NCBI RefSeq assembly: GCF_025989125.1
Contig: NZ_JAPDNR010000001.1
Location: 7,056,087 to 7,120,086, forward strand
Direction: 5' to 3'
Source: Chitinophaga nivalis
GTDB taxonomy: Bacteria; Bacteroidota; Bacteroidia; Chitinophagales; Chitinophagaceae
Length of the DNA: 64,000 nucleotides
In this document: in pieces, positions 1-8,146 of the stretch
Position numbering within the stretch: the stretch's first letter is position 1
Layout of the letters: each line of letters begins with the position of its first letter
Notes under the pieces: generated by a model
What the model saw: only the letters and a program-made list of their open reading frames with translations
Told to the model about the DNA's origin: nothing
Database searches by the model: none
Program-made: the position numbers and the translations under genes

Positions 1-1538
1 TACATAGACGTTAGCTCACCATTGGTATAACCGGGTTGTCCGATGGCACGTACCCGGCGGGCCTGTTGTTTCAGCGACAGGATGCTGAGTTCCACATCAA
101 ACGGCCGCCCTGTTTCCACGCACTGTTGCATGAGTTTTTCCAGTTCCGCCCGGGAGGTACCGGTATAAAAAGACCACGCGGTAGCCAGATCGATTGGCTT
201 GCCTACCGGATAATCGTGTATGTGATAGGTTTCTGCAGACCAGCGTAATTCCTGGGTATATACATCCAGTTCCCATCCGCCTATCTTTCCGATAGCGCCG
301 GTTTGCAGCAGGAATTCCTGGTTCTTTTTATTTTCCAGGTCCTGCATTTTTCTTTCCGTAATATCATTCACCAGCGCTACTACAATCCGTTCCTTATCTA
401 CCGGCTCTACTACCGGGAAGATGGTAAGGTCCAGGTATACTTCCCGGCCAATGGTGGTCCACCGGTCGTCGCCGGAGAAATCTATTTTTTTCTCCACGCG
501 CAGTGTTTCATTACGTTCCAGCGCCTCTACAAACAAAGCGTCGAGGCCTGCATCACTGGCCAGTGGGTCATTCATCAGGTTGAATTTCCGGCGTACCGCA
601 GGTTCCGGAGAATTAAAGAACCGGCGTTGGGTTTGATTAATCCGGCGGATAAAGCCGAAGTTGTCGAACTGTATGTAACCGATGGGCAGATTTTCTATGA
701 TGTGATGCAACAGGCGTTCGTTCTTTTGCAGCCGGAGCTCCGCCAGTTTTTTCGGTGTAATATCATCGAGAATCAGGAAGAGGTTGGTGGGATTACAATC
801 ACCGTCTGTCAAAGGAAATACCGTTGCCTCAAAATATACCGGATGTAGTCGGGTAAGATTTTCTTTTTGTTGTTTTTCGGAGTAGCGCAGCAGGATTTCC
901 CTTTTGAGGGTCTTACCGGATTGGCGAACTTCTTCAAATATTTTAGAGAGACCGTTCAATACAAAGAAAGGATCCTGCAGCCAGTTATAACCTGGCTGGG
1001 TCAGGAAAGGGTGCGTGCTGCCCCATATTTCGCGTTGCCGGCCATTCATGTCCATACTGATGCCATCCGGCGTAAATTCCTGCAGCCCTACCGGCAGGTT
1101 TTCCAGGATCTGGCCGGAATATTTTTTTTCTTCCTGCAGGCGGATTTCGGCGCGTTTGCGCACGGTAACATCGATGCCGATGAGTAGTATTTGTGCGGGT
1201 ATGTTATTGCTGCCTGCGGTAATGCTGATAATAGCTTCCAGCCAAACCGGCTGTTTACCGGGCGCCAGCAGGCAAATGGATTCCTGCAGGGTGGGTGTAC
1301 CTTCCTCCAATTGTTGTCTGATCTCTTGCCACCGGGCGATGCCGGCTGGTTCCAGATAGTCTGTAAAAGCTTTACCGATCAGTGTTTCCCCGGGTTGCTG
1401 CAAGGCTTGCACCACCTGCATATTAATGGCAGTCAGGAAGCCTTCTCTGTTCATGGAAAGGGACCATGCGCAAGCGTTAATAGCGTTTTCCATATGCTGC
1501 AAGTGCACGTAATGCTGCTCAGGCATATCTACATTCAT
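1..1538 (-). CDS. Multi-PAS-domain sensor protein, C-terminus cut by window edge
   Basis: The reverse strand is open from an ATG at 1538 to base 1 without a stop, giving 512 residues of an incomplete protein. The reading contains at least three successive PAS-like repeats, at about residues 10-120, 130-250 and 255-385, with a fourth starting near 390. Each of the first three ends in a linker of the PAC type (for example LLIGIDVTVRKRAEIRLQEE and VALVNDITERKMQDLENKK), and the phrase 'ENLPVG/ENLPIG' starts two of them. There is no signal peptide or membrane segment, so it is probably cytosolic. In Bacteroidota such PAS arrays usually end in a HisKA/HATPase module, but that part lies outside the window, so the kinase activity is inferred. 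It is divergent from purE. Confidence 0.85.
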   Translation of the reverse strand, partial: MNVDMPEQHYVHLQHMENAINACAWSLSMNREGFLTAINMQVVQALQQPGETLIGKAFTDYLEPAGIARWQEIRQQLEEGTPTLQESICLLAPGKQPVWLEAIISITAGSNNIPAQILLIGIDVTVRKRAEIRLQEEKKYSGQILENLPVGLQEFTPDGISMDMNGRQREIWGSTHPFLTQPGYNWLQDPFFVLNGLSKIFEEVRQSGKTLKREILLRYSEKQQKENLTRLHPVYFEATVFPLTDGDCNPTNLFLILDDITPKKLAELRLQKNERLLHHIIENLPIGYIQFDNFGFIRRINQTQRRFFNSPEPAVRRKFNLMNDPLASDAGLDALFVEALERNETLRVEKKIDFSGDDRWTTIGREVYLDLTIFPVVEPVDKERIVVALVNDITERKMQDLENKKNQEFLLQTGAIGKIGGWELDVYTQELRWSAETYHIHDYPVGKPIDLATAWSFYTGTSRAELEKLMQQCVETGRPFDVELSILSLKQQARRVRAIGQPGYTNGELTSM

Positions 1539-1755
1539 AATCGAGGATCTAAGATAGTTGTGTCAGGAATAGCTCAAAGTAAACATTATATAACAAAAAA
1601 GTACTATCACTGTGATAAATGTAATAAAATCCGTTTTAAAGGGCAGGCCTGATTCCGGCAAGGTAATAACGGGATTATGGCTGCACCGGTAGTGTAACTA
1701 TGGTGTTATCCACCAGTTGTGGATTTTCAGTTTTCGGTTTTTGTCAAACGATCAA

Positions 1756-1763
1756 TATCTTTG
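1756..1763 (+). promoter_or_regulatory. Candidate -7 box TATCTTTG upstream of purE
   Basis: TATCTTTG fits the Bacteroidota -7 consensus TAnnTTTG and lies about 40 bases before the purE start. A clear -33 TTG at the usual 19-21 base spacing is not present, so this is a partial match only. Confidence 0.4.
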
Positions 1764-1803
1764 AGGCATCGTAATTAATTATTATTTTTTTAAATCTTAT
1801 CAG

Positions 1804-2259
1804 ATGAAAGTTTTGATTATCATGGGTTCGGAGAGTGACAAACCAGTAATGGAAGAATCTCAGAAACACCTGCAATATTTTGGAATCGAGAATGAAATGA
1901 TTGTAGCTTCTGCTCACCGCAATCCTGATAAGGTTAGAGAACTGTGTATCTCTGCTCAGGAGAAAGGATTTGGTGTAATCATTGCCGCTGCGGGCATGGC
2001 AGCAGCTTTACCGGGTGTAGTATCTGCCTATACTTCCCTGCCTGTACTGGGTGTTCCATTGGATGGTGGTTTACCAGGTGGTGTGGATGCGCTGTATTCT
2101 ATTGTACAGATGCCTGCTGGTCTGCCTGTAGGTACCCTGGCGGTAGGTAAAGCTGGCGCTCGTAATGCAGCCGTACTGGCAGCGCGTATCCTGGCTTTAG
2201 GCAACAAGGATATTGCTGCTAAGGTGGAAGCATTCAAACAGAACGGCTATAGAATTTAG
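1804..2259 (+). CDS. purE: N5-carboxyaminoimidazole ribonucleotide mutase PurE
   Basis: This 151-residue protein has the size and motifs of class I PurE, which converts N5-CAIR to CAIR in de novo purine synthesis in the cytosol. The phosphate-binding GSESD is at residues 8-12 and the catalytic-histidine motif SAHR follows at about 36-39. The strands YTSLPVLGVPL and DALYSIVQMPAGLPVGTLAVG are also typical. The usual GAGGAAHLPG loop reads AAAGMAAALPG here, so its histidine is missing; as far as I recall this is common in Bacteroidota PurE. No purK is adjacent, so the gene appears uncoupled from its partner. The ATG start leaves the family-typical short N-terminus. Confidence 0.95.
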   Translation: MKVLIIMGSESDKPVMEESQKHLQYFGIENEMIVASAHRNPDKVRELCISAQEKGFGVIIAAAGMAAALPGVVSAYTSLPVLGVPLDGGLPGGVDALYSIVQMPAGLPVGTLAVGKAGARNAAVLAARILALGNKDIAAKVEAFKQNGYRI

Positions 2260-2358
2260 TGATAGCTTAACAAATTCAGGCTCCAGGTTCTGTCAGAATT
2301 AAATATATTCGGATTAAAAAATAAGGATCATTTTCCTGGACACTTAAATCAAGAATCA

Positions 2359-3312
2359 TTGACTGAATCCATTATCAACTTAGATAGTATTAATCCCATT
2401 GAGTTTTTCGGTGTTAACAACGGAAAACTGGATCTGCTGAAAAAGAAATTCCCGCTGCTGAAGATCCTATCCAGGGGTACCCAGTTAAAATTGAGTGGGG
2501 CACCGGAAGAAGTGGCTACTGCGGAGGAGAAAATCGGCCAGATCGTCAAGTATCTGGAGCGGAATGGTAATCTTACGGAAAACTATTTTGAACAGATACT
2601 GGGAGATGAAGAAGGTACCAGGATAGATAATTTCAGTGAACGAAATCCTAACGAGGTATTGGTATTTGGTCCTAACGGACGTACGGTAAGAGCCAGAACC
2701 GCCAATCAGAAAAAGATGGTGTCGCTGGCTGAAAAGAATGATATCATTTTTGCCATTGGGCCAGCCGGTACCGGTAAAACCTATACCGCTGTAGCATTGG
2801 CTGTACGCGCACTCAAAAATAAAGCAGTTAAGAAAATCATCCTCACCCGTCCTGCGGTGGAAGCCGGCGAAAGCCTGGGATTTTTGCCAGGGGACCTGAA
2901 AGAAAAGATCGATCCCTATCTGCGGCCATTGTATGATGCGCTGGATGACATGATTCCGGCTGAAAAGCTGACGTATTATATGACCAACCGGGTGATTGAA
3001 ATTGCCCCGCTGGCGTATATGCGTGGCCGTACCCTGGATAACTCCTTTATTATCCTGGATGAAGCACAAAACGCTACCGACCTGCAGTTGAAAATGTTCC
3101 TAACCCGTATTGGTGCCTCTGCACAGGCCATCATTACAGGAGATCTGACTCAGATAGATCTGCCTAAAAATCAGAAATCCGGCCTCGATAAAGCAGCCCG
3201 CATACTCCGTAACATTGATGGTATCGGTTATGTGGAACTGGACGAGGAAGATGTGGTAAGACACCGACTGGTGAAAGCCATCATCCGGGCGTATGAGGCC
3301 AATAAGGATTAG
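2359..3312 (+). CDS. PhoH-family ATPase (PhoL/YbeZ-like)
   Basis: A 317-residue protein. The N-terminal ~80 residues resemble the small KH-like domain found before PhoH domains, and the P-loop ATPase domain follows with Walker A GPAGTGKT at 134-141 and Walker B ILDEAQN at 232-238. PhoH/YbeZ proteins are cytosolic ATPases associated with RNA metabolism, usually partnered with the endoribonuclease YbeY; no ybeY gene is beside it here. The start is TTG at 2359. No in-frame ATG lies close upstream, and the resulting N-terminus (TESIINLDSINPIEFFGVNN) matches my recollection of Bacteroidota relatives. It lies 100 bases after purE on the same strand and is followed by a large hairpin. Confidence 0.9.
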   Translation: MTESIINLDSINPIEFFGVNNGKLDLLKKKFPLLKILSRGTQLKLSGAPEEVATAEEKIGQIVKYLERNGNLTENYFEQILGDEEGTRIDNFSERNPNEVLVFGPNGRTVRARTANQKKMVSLAEKNDIIFAIGPAGTGKTYTAVALAVRALKNKAVKKIILTRPAVEAGESLGFLPGDLKEKIDPYLRPLYDALDDMIPAEKLTYYMTNRVIEIAPLAYMRGRTLDNSFIILDEAQNATDLQLKMFLTRIGASAQAIITGDLTQIDLPKNQKSGLDKAARILRNIDGIGYVELDEEDVVRHRLVKAIIRAYEANKD

Positions 3313-3332
3313 GCAGCCTGAAACGAATTATA

Positions 3333-3403
3333 ATATCCGTATTTTGTTATTTTCTTATCAGAAAGTGGTCTTTCTCTAAGAAAATAACAAAATATCAGGA
3401 TAT
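3333..3403. terminator. Very long near-perfect hairpin after phoH
   Basis: An 18-base arm at 3340-3357 (TATTTTGTTATTTTCTTA) is exactly complementary to 3377-3394. Outside it ATATCC (3333-3338) pairs with GGATAT (3398-3403), and inside it GAAAG (3361-3365) pairs with CTTTC (3370-3374). The AT-rich stem is unusual because no long T-run follows. It most likely ends or protects the phoH transcript; a short palindromic repeat element is the alternative. Confidence 0.6.
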
Positions 3404-3503
3404 TTAACTATTTATTAACGAGGTTTGCCGTAAGTTCACCTGCTTTTTTAAGGGATATTCAAGGAGGAAAGGCTGTGAATCAGTATGCGGAAGACGATTG
3501 GCG

Positions 3504-3534
3504 TTGCCGATTTGAATGTTTACCCCTATTTTTG
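3504..3534 (+). promoter_or_regulatory. Bacteroidota-type promoter for the DUF4878 lipoprotein gene
   Basis: TTG at 3504-3506, a 20-base spacer and TATTTTTG at 3527-3534 match the -33/-7 consensus. Transcription would start near 3541, about 20 bases before the ATG at 3561. Confidence 0.6.
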
Positions 3535-3560
3535 TTGTGATATCATAATTTATCGACCGC

Positions 3561-4049
3561 ATGACCAATTATTTTCGAATCTTCACCCTGGCTTTACTTG
3601 CAACACTGTTTTTCAGTGCCTGTAAGAAAAGAGCTACTCCCCAGGAAGTAGCCCTTGCATTTATGCATGCCATACAGGATTCGAACTTCGACCAGGCCCG
3701 GGATTACGCCACCAAAGAATCCCAACAGGTAATACAGCTCTACTCGTTTTTTGATGCCCGCCGCAGCGATGCTGAACGGGAAAAAATCAAAAATGCCCGT
3801 ATAGAAGTAGTGAATATGGAAGAGAATGGCGATAAAGCCGCCGTTACAATACTCAACTCTTCTGCCCACCAGAAAGAAGTACTGCAGCTGGTAAAAGAAA
3901 GTGGCCAGTGGAAAATATCCCTGACATTTGAAAGTATCATTCCCAACTACATTCCCCCTGCCAACGCAGGTACCGCTTTAGACTCTACCGCTGTAGTGCC
4001 GGCTGATACAGCATCCGGCGGTAGCATGACTGTACCGGCAGTCAAATAA
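3561..4049 (+). CDS. Small DUF4878-like lipoprotein
   Basis: A 162-residue protein with a lipoprotein signal: a charged start, a hydrophobic stretch and the lipobox FFSAC, giving an acylated cysteine at residue 21. The mature part (about 25-130) has the alpha+beta pattern of the DUF4878/SnoaL-like fold: an N-terminal helix 'TPQEVALAFMHAIQDSNFDQARDYAT' region, then strands ending in a 'GQWKISL' motif. The last 35 residues are low-complexity, rich in Pro, Thr, Ala and Val. It probably sits in the envelope; its molecular role is unknown. It has its own promoter immediately upstream and is a single-gene unit between phoH and ppa. Confidence 0.8.
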   Translation: MTNYFRIFTLALLATLFFSACKKRATPQEVALAFMHAIQDSNFDQARDYATKESQQVIQLYSFFDARRSDAEREKIKNARIEVVNMEENGDKAAVTILNSSAHQKEVLQLVKESGQWKISLTFESIIPNYIPPANAGTALDSTAVVPADTASGGSMTVPAVK

Positions 4050-4118
4050 AAATAGCGCTTCGCTCCTTTTTTCCGGAAAAGGAAAGGATAATTTTTAGCT
4101 ATTCAGACTGAGTTCCCT

Positions 4119-4126
4119 TAATTTTG
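4119..4126 (+). promoter_or_regulatory. Candidate -7 box TAATTTTG for ppa
   Basis: TAATTTTG matches TAnnTTTG exactly. A TTTTTA stretch at 4092-4097 lies at about the -33 distance, but no TTG is present. It would give a 5' leader of roughly 150 bases before the ppa start at 4281, which contains an 8-bp stem-loop (4201-4208 with 4225-4232). Confidence 0.45.
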
Positions 4127-4280
4127 CCACGCATTAATGAAAAAGATGTGTGGCTGAGTTTCTTTTTATACTTATCGGAAGCCTTTGACCATATCTTCAT
4201 GAAAAGTGGCCTATCTGGCAGATTCACTTTTCTGCATTAAAGCAAATATTGAACTATAAACCTTAAAGTAAAGTTAGATT

Positions 4281-4820
4281 ATGATGACAAATCCCTGGCA
4301 CAGCGTGAGTCCCGGCTCTCAAGTGCCACATGTTGTAAACGCAATTATAGAGATTCCAAAGGGATGCCGTGCTAAATATGAACTGGATAAAGAAAGCGGA
4401 TTACTCAAATTAGACCGGGTTCTGTATTCTTCTGTTTACTACCCTGCCAACTACGGCTTTATACCACAGTCTTATTGCGATGATCATGATCCACTGGATA
4501 TCCTGATCCTCTCTCAGATTGAATGTGTACCTATGTGTATCATCGAAGCCAAAGTTATTGGTGTGATGCAGATGGTAGACGGTGGTGAAGCGGATGATAA
4601 AATCATCGCTGTTGCAGCAAACGACATGAGCGTTAATCACATCAACGATATATCTGAACTGCCGCCTCATTTTATTGATGAGATGCGTCACTTCTTCGAA
4701 GAGTACAAAAAACTGGAAAGGAAAACCGTGAAAGTGGAAGAATTCCAGGACAAACTCAAAGCACAGGAAATCATCACCCAAAGCTTTGAAGACTACCGTA
4801 AAATCTTCAAACAAAGCTAA
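4281..4820 (+). CDS. ppa: Inorganic pyrophosphatase, family I
   Basis: A 179-residue soluble pyrophosphatase, the normal length for the bacterial family I enzyme, which hydrolyses the pyrophosphate released by biosynthesis. The metal-binding signature reads DHDPLDI at 68-74 (D68, D70, D73), matching the PROSITE D-x-D-[PE]-x-D pattern. The substrate-binding segments IEIPKG (24-29), KYELDK and YPANYGFIP are all present. The gene starts MM at 4281; the second ATG at 4284 is equally possible. It has a long leader and is closed by a strong hairpin, so it is probably transcribed alone. Confidence 0.96.
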   Translation: MMTNPWHSVSPGSQVPHVVNAIIEIPKGCRAKYELDKESGLLKLDRVLYSSVYYPANYGFIPQSYCDDHDPLDILILSQIECVPMCIIEAKVIGVMQMVDGGEADDKIIAVAANDMSVNHINDISELPPHFIDEMRHFFEEYKKLERKTVKVEEFQDKLKAQEIITQSFEDYRKIFKQS

Positions 4821-4842
4821 TAACCGCTGTTATAGCCTTACT

Positions 4843-4898
4843 TACGCTTTATGTTACAGACCGATTGTTGTCAGCTGTAACATAAAGCGTAGTTTTTT
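4843..4898 (+). terminator. Intrinsic terminator of ppa
   Basis: A perfect 17-bp stem (4843-4859 with 4875-4891) with a 15-base loop is followed by six T residues at 4893-4898. The T-run is on the ppa side only, so it mainly serves ppa although it lies between convergent genes. Confidence 0.85.
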
Positions 4899-4920
4899 AT
4901 AGCCGCTGCTACAGCCGGAC

Positions 4921-5697
4921 TTATGCCAGCAAACGTTTTATAATCCGCAGGGAATGGGTTCTTAATCCTGTATCTACATTAATAATTCCCTGGTTGTCGA
5001 TGGCATCTACTCTTACCTTTCCGGCAGCGTGAATGATTTCATGATCATTCAATAAAATACCTACGTGGGTTATACGCCCTTCTTCATTATCAAAGAAAGC
5101 CAGATCTCCCAACCGGGCTTCTACCAGGAAATCCACTGTATCACCCTGAGTGGCCTGCTGATAGGCATCGCGTAAAAGCGGTATACCCATCAGTTTAAAC
5201 ACGGCCTGCGTAAACCCGGAACAGTCTACCCCAAATACAGACCGGCCGCCCCAGAGATAGGCCGTATTCAGAAAAGTAAATGCTGCAGCTTTCAGCGCAG
5301 CAGGATCTGCCTGCGCTGCCTGCCGGATAGCCTCCGGCTGCCCTTCCCATTCCAGGTGCCTGGTTCCCCAATCTGCGGTGTGCCTGTCGCCGTTTTTCAG
5401 CAAACAACCATAAGGCACCATCATCGGCTGGCCATTGACCAGTACCTTGTTTACCCAACCTGACAAATAGTGTGTGGCAGGTTCCTGCAATAAAGACATA
5501 TCCACCGTTTCCAGGTGTACCGCTGTAGCCCAGCCAATATACCCGTCGTACTCATTTTTTACTTTCACCCAACCTCCGGCAGCAGTTTCCAGTACCTCCA
5601 CTCCTTCTCCCCACAACAACTGGGAAATCATCTCACTTTTATGCGCGGCCGTTGCTCTCAATGGCGCAACCGGCACTATTACAATAGCGTATGGCAT
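4921..5697 (-). CDS. NlpC/P60 cysteine endopeptidase with bacterial SH3 region
   Basis: A 258-residue protein. An SH3-like N-terminal region (about 5-65, including GGWVKVKNEYDGYIGW) and a middle connector precede a C-terminal NlpC/P60 domain (about 135-250). The catalytic triad can be seen: Cys159 in GVDCSGF, His211 in THVGILL and His223 in EIIHAAGKVRVD. The arrangement matches YkfC-type gamma-D-glutamyl-diamino-acid endopeptidases that trim murein peptides. No signal peptide is visible, which fits a cytosolic recycling enzyme rather than a secreted hydrolase; this location is inferred. It reads towards ppa and is divergent from the sigma factor gene. Confidence 0.88.
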   Translation of the reverse strand: MPYAIVIVPVAPLRATAAHKSEMISQLLWGEGVEVLETAAGGWVKVKNEYDGYIGWATAVHLETVDMSLLQEPATHYLSGWVNKVLVNGQPMMVPYGCLLKNGDRHTADWGTRHLEWEGQPEAIRQAAQADPAALKAAAFTFLNTAYLWGGRSVFGVDCSGFTQAVFKLMGIPLLRDAYQQATQGDTVDFLVEARLGDLAFFDNEEGRITHVGILLNDHEIIHAAGKVRVDAIDNQGIINVDTGLRTHSLRIIKRLLA

Positions 5698-5789
5698 ATA
5701 AATTGTATAAATCCGTTTTATTATTCAATAATCTTACGTACCTAATGAACTTTTTCCGCTTTTATACGTAAATATAAAGTAATAAGTTT

Positions 5790-6365
5790 ATGCACCAGCA
5801 GTTAACCAATTTATCAGATAAAGAGCTAATATCCCGGGCCAGAAAGCAAAAAGACCGGGAGGCGGAAGGCGTATTAATGGACCGCTACAGTCACCTGCTG
5901 GTGGCAATTACCCTACCTCATTTAAAAAACGATGCCAGCCTGGACCCCAACGTAGTCTTTCCTTCCCTGCTGCAACGACTGAGTGCCGGTGTAAAAACAC
6001 AGACTATTTACAGGATCAGTGAATGGATGCTGCATATACAAAAAGGATATTTCAGTAAACCGGAAAAAAATGTACCGTTTTATCCGTCCCGTGACGGAAG
6101 AGACCTGCTCCACATCGAAAACAAGGTAGATAAAGCTGCTACCAATATCATCGACCGGCAGGACCTCACCGTACGGCTGGAACAAGCCTTACAACGGTTA
6201 CATGCAGAAGACAAAACGCTGATTACCGAATTTTATATCGAAAACAAAACTTTTGCCGACCTTTCAGCCAGCCACGGAATTTCCCGGGAAAGATTGAGAA
6301 ACCAGCTGAAAGCCGCCAAAGGTAAACTAGCCAAGCTATTCATGAATCAGGGATATGTCAAGTAG
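5790..6365 (+). CDS. Diverged ECF-type sigma factor
   Basis: A 191-residue protein with a sigma-70 region 4 helix-turn-helix at the C-terminus (about 138-185, 'LITEFYIENKTFADLSASHGISRERLRNQL'-like region). Its N-terminus (LSDKELISRARKQ, LMDRYSHLLV) aligns with region 2 of ECF factors. The segment that in the second paralogue downstream reads DAVQQIF is replaced by PNVVFPSLL, so the core-polymerase-binding part is degenerate. It may be a weak or repurposed sigma factor. The stop overlaps the start of the following anti-sigma gene by 11 bases, so the two are translationally coupled and presumably act as a pair. Confidence 0.7.
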   Translation: MHQQLTNLSDKELISRARKQKDREAEGVLMDRYSHLLVAITLPHLKNDASLDPNVVFPSLLQRLSAGVKTQTIYRISEWMLHIQKGYFSKPEKNVPFYPSRDGRDLLHIENKVDKAATNIIDRQDLTVRLEQALQRLHAEDKTLITEFYIENKTFADLSASHGISRERLRNQLKAAKGKLAKLFMNQGYVK

Positions 6366-7452
6366 CAATAAACAGCATAATGAGAAAGTACTAAAGGTTT
6401 TTTCCGCCATCCGTTGTCTGAATAAAGATCAGCTTCCCCGCTATCTGGAAGGCAGACTGACAGAGGTAGAAAAACATTTAATGGAACAGCACCTCACAGA
6501 CTGTGATCTGTGTTTCGATGCCCTGCAGGCACTGGAACAGGAAACGAACCAGGAGAAATACCACGACCTGACCGATAAACTGCAACGCTATATCCATCAA
6601 AGTATACAACCGGTTTCCCATGTACAAAAGGTAGCCCAGTATACCCGCAAGGAAAGAACCAAGGAAAATCTGTTGGTATACTTCTGGCTCATCACCTTTG
6701 TGGTATTGGGTATCAGCGGTATTTATGTATTACGCGGCCATGTACGCAATCAGCCTGTCATCAGCAGACCACTGGCTGTACTACCGCCACCGCCGGCAGA
6801 CAGTCCGGTACTTACCACCGAACAACAGCCTATCGTTACACCGGATCATACACCTGCTATTACGACTGCAGCACCCACCACTACTACTGCCGTAAAAAAC
6901 GCGGCTACCCCTGCTGTACCAAAGCCGGATTCTGCGGCCCTGAAAGCCGCAGCAGCCAAAGCATGGTTGCATAAGAAAGCCGTAGCCGACAGCATCGCGA
7001 AGAAGCAGGCGGCCATCCAGAAACAGCAGGCATTACAAAAACAACAGGACTCACTCAGAAAAGAAGCAGAAAAAAATAAAGCCACTCCACCCGAAGAAAA
7101 AAAGCCAGAGCCCAAACCTGCTCCTAAAGAACAGGCACCTCCCCCTGCCGATTCTCCTAAAAAAGAAAAGGAAAAAGAACCAGCAGCACCGGTAGCCGCC
7201 AATACGGACGAATACCTGTACAAAGCAGCTATGGGATATCAGCAACAGGGCAATCTAAGCGAAGCCATTGACCGGTACAGACGCATCGAGTCTGCGGGTT
7301 CCGGTAAATATGTGGAAATGGCACGTTACCAACTGGCCATCTGTTATCGCAGTAAAGGCCAGATGGGGAAAGCCCGCCGCATGTTCCGGGAAGTAATACG
7401 CATGGAAGGCTCCCTGAAAGCTGCCGCACAACAGGCATTAGACAGCATGTAA
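6355..7452 (+). CDS. Transmembrane zinc-finger anti-sigma factor with TPR tail
   Basis: A 365-residue protein. Residues 20-60 hold a zf-HC2/ZAS anti-sigma domain with the HxxxCxxC motif in HLTDCDLC. One membrane helix follows at about 105-125 (VYFWLITFVVLGISGIYVL). The periplasmic part has a Pro/Thr-rich stretch, a long Ala/Lys/Gln-rich coiled coil, a second charged Pro-rich segment, and a C-terminal tetratricopeptide-like repeat pair (about 285-360: YLYKAAMGYQQQGNLSEAID and a second copy). The anti-sigma domain should hold the overlapping upstream sigma factor, while the TPR end may sense a periplasmic partner. It overlaps the sigma gene by 11 bases. Confidence 0.85.
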   Translation: MSSSNKQHNEKVLKVFSAIRCLNKDQLPRYLEGRLTEVEKHLMEQHLTDCDLCFDALQALEQETNQEKYHDLTDKLQRYIHQSIQPVSHVQKVAQYTRKERTKENLLVYFWLITFVVLGISGIYVLRGHVRNQPVISRPLAVLPPPPADSPVLTTEQQPIVTPDHTPAITTAAPTTTTAVKNAATPAVPKPDSAALKAAAAKAWLHKKAVADSIAKKQAAIQKQQALQKQQDSLRKEAEKNKATPPEEKKPEPKPAPKEQAPPPADSPKKEKEKEPAAPVAANTDEYLYKAAMGYQQQGNLSEAIDRYRRIESAGSGKYVEMARYQLAICYRSKGQMGKARRMFREVIRMEGSLKAAAQQALDSM

Positions 7453-7460
7453 CATAAACG

Positions 7461-7496
7461 GAAAGTAAAATTCCACGGGGATACTTTCATTTTTTT
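7461..7496 (+). terminator. Intrinsic terminator after the first sigma/anti-sigma pair
   Basis: GAAAGTA (7461-7467) pairs with TACTTTC (7482-7488) across a 14-base loop, followed by a run of seven T residues. It separates the two tandem sigma/anti-sigma operons. Confidence 0.6.
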
Positions 7497-7547
7497 ATGG
7501 ATTTTTGCAGCTGGCTGCATCTAACAGACAGCATTCTAATATAGCCT

Positions 7548-8129
7548 GTGAATAATCCAGACATACAACAACTTACAGACCAGGAGCTACTACTACGGTT
7601 CAAAGCTGACCACAACAGTGATTGGATAGGTGTGCTTTTTGACCGTTATGCCTTACTGTTACTCGGTATGTGCATGAAATACCTGAAGAACGAAGAAGAT
7701 GCACGCGATGCAGTACAGCAAATCTTCCTGAAAATGCTGGCTGATATTAATAAGCATGAAGTGCAGTATTTTCGTGCCTGGATATACCAGGTAACTAAAA
7801 ACTATTGCCTGATGCAGCTGCGCCAGCACCATATGAAGTATAAGGAGGAAATCAGCGACAAACATATTGGCGTCATCGCAGCAGAACAGGAAGACATCCG
7901 GCAACACCAGGAAAAAGATGTCATGCTGGAAAATATGGAACAGGCCATCAACCTGTTAAATCCTGAACAGCGGGTATGCGTACAGCAGTTTTACCTGCAA
8001 AAGAAATCGTATCAGGATATTGCCGGCCATACCGGATACAGCTTACTGCAAGTGAAAAGCTATATTCAGAATGGCAAACGTAACCTGAAACTTTTACTGG
8101 AAAAACTACAACGCGCAAACAAAAGTTAA
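7548..8129 (+). CDS. ECF RNA polymerase sigma factor
   Basis: A 193-residue ECF sigma factor with a complete region 2 (FDRYALLLLGMCMKYLKNEEDARDAVQQIFLKML, given in parts: FDRYALLLLG, YLKNEEDARD, AVQQIFLKML) and region 4 helix-turn-helix (LNPEQRVCVQQFYLQKKSY then IAGHTGYSLLQVKSYIQNG). It starts with GTG at 7548; no better ATG is in frame. The anti-sigma gene follows after 17 bases on the same strand, the classical arrangement for a factor held at the membrane by its neighbour. It is the canonical paralogue of the diverged factor at 5790. Confidence 0.9.
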   Translation: MNNPDIQQLTDQELLLRFKADHNSDWIGVLFDRYALLLLGMCMKYLKNEEDARDAVQQIFLKMLADINKHEVQYFRAWIYQVTKNYCLMQLRQHHMKYKEEISDKHIGVIAAEQEDIRQHQEKDVMLENMEQAINLLNPEQRVCVQQFYLQKKSYQDIAGHTGYSLLQVKSYIQNGKRNLKLLLEKLQRANKS

Positions 8130-8146
8130 TTTGCACCAATAGCGAT

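Noticed and set aside
36..1652. Several rightward ORFs at the left end (about 70-181 codons)
   Set aside because: The reverse strand is continuously open over 1-1538 and encodes clear PAS/PAC repeats, so these are antisense shadows.
1804..2259. Class II PurE identity because the AAHLPG histidine is missing
   Set aside because: The remaining motifs (GSESD, SAHR, VPLDGGLPGGVDALYSIVQM) are class I; the Ala variant is, to my recollection, normal in Bacteroidota.
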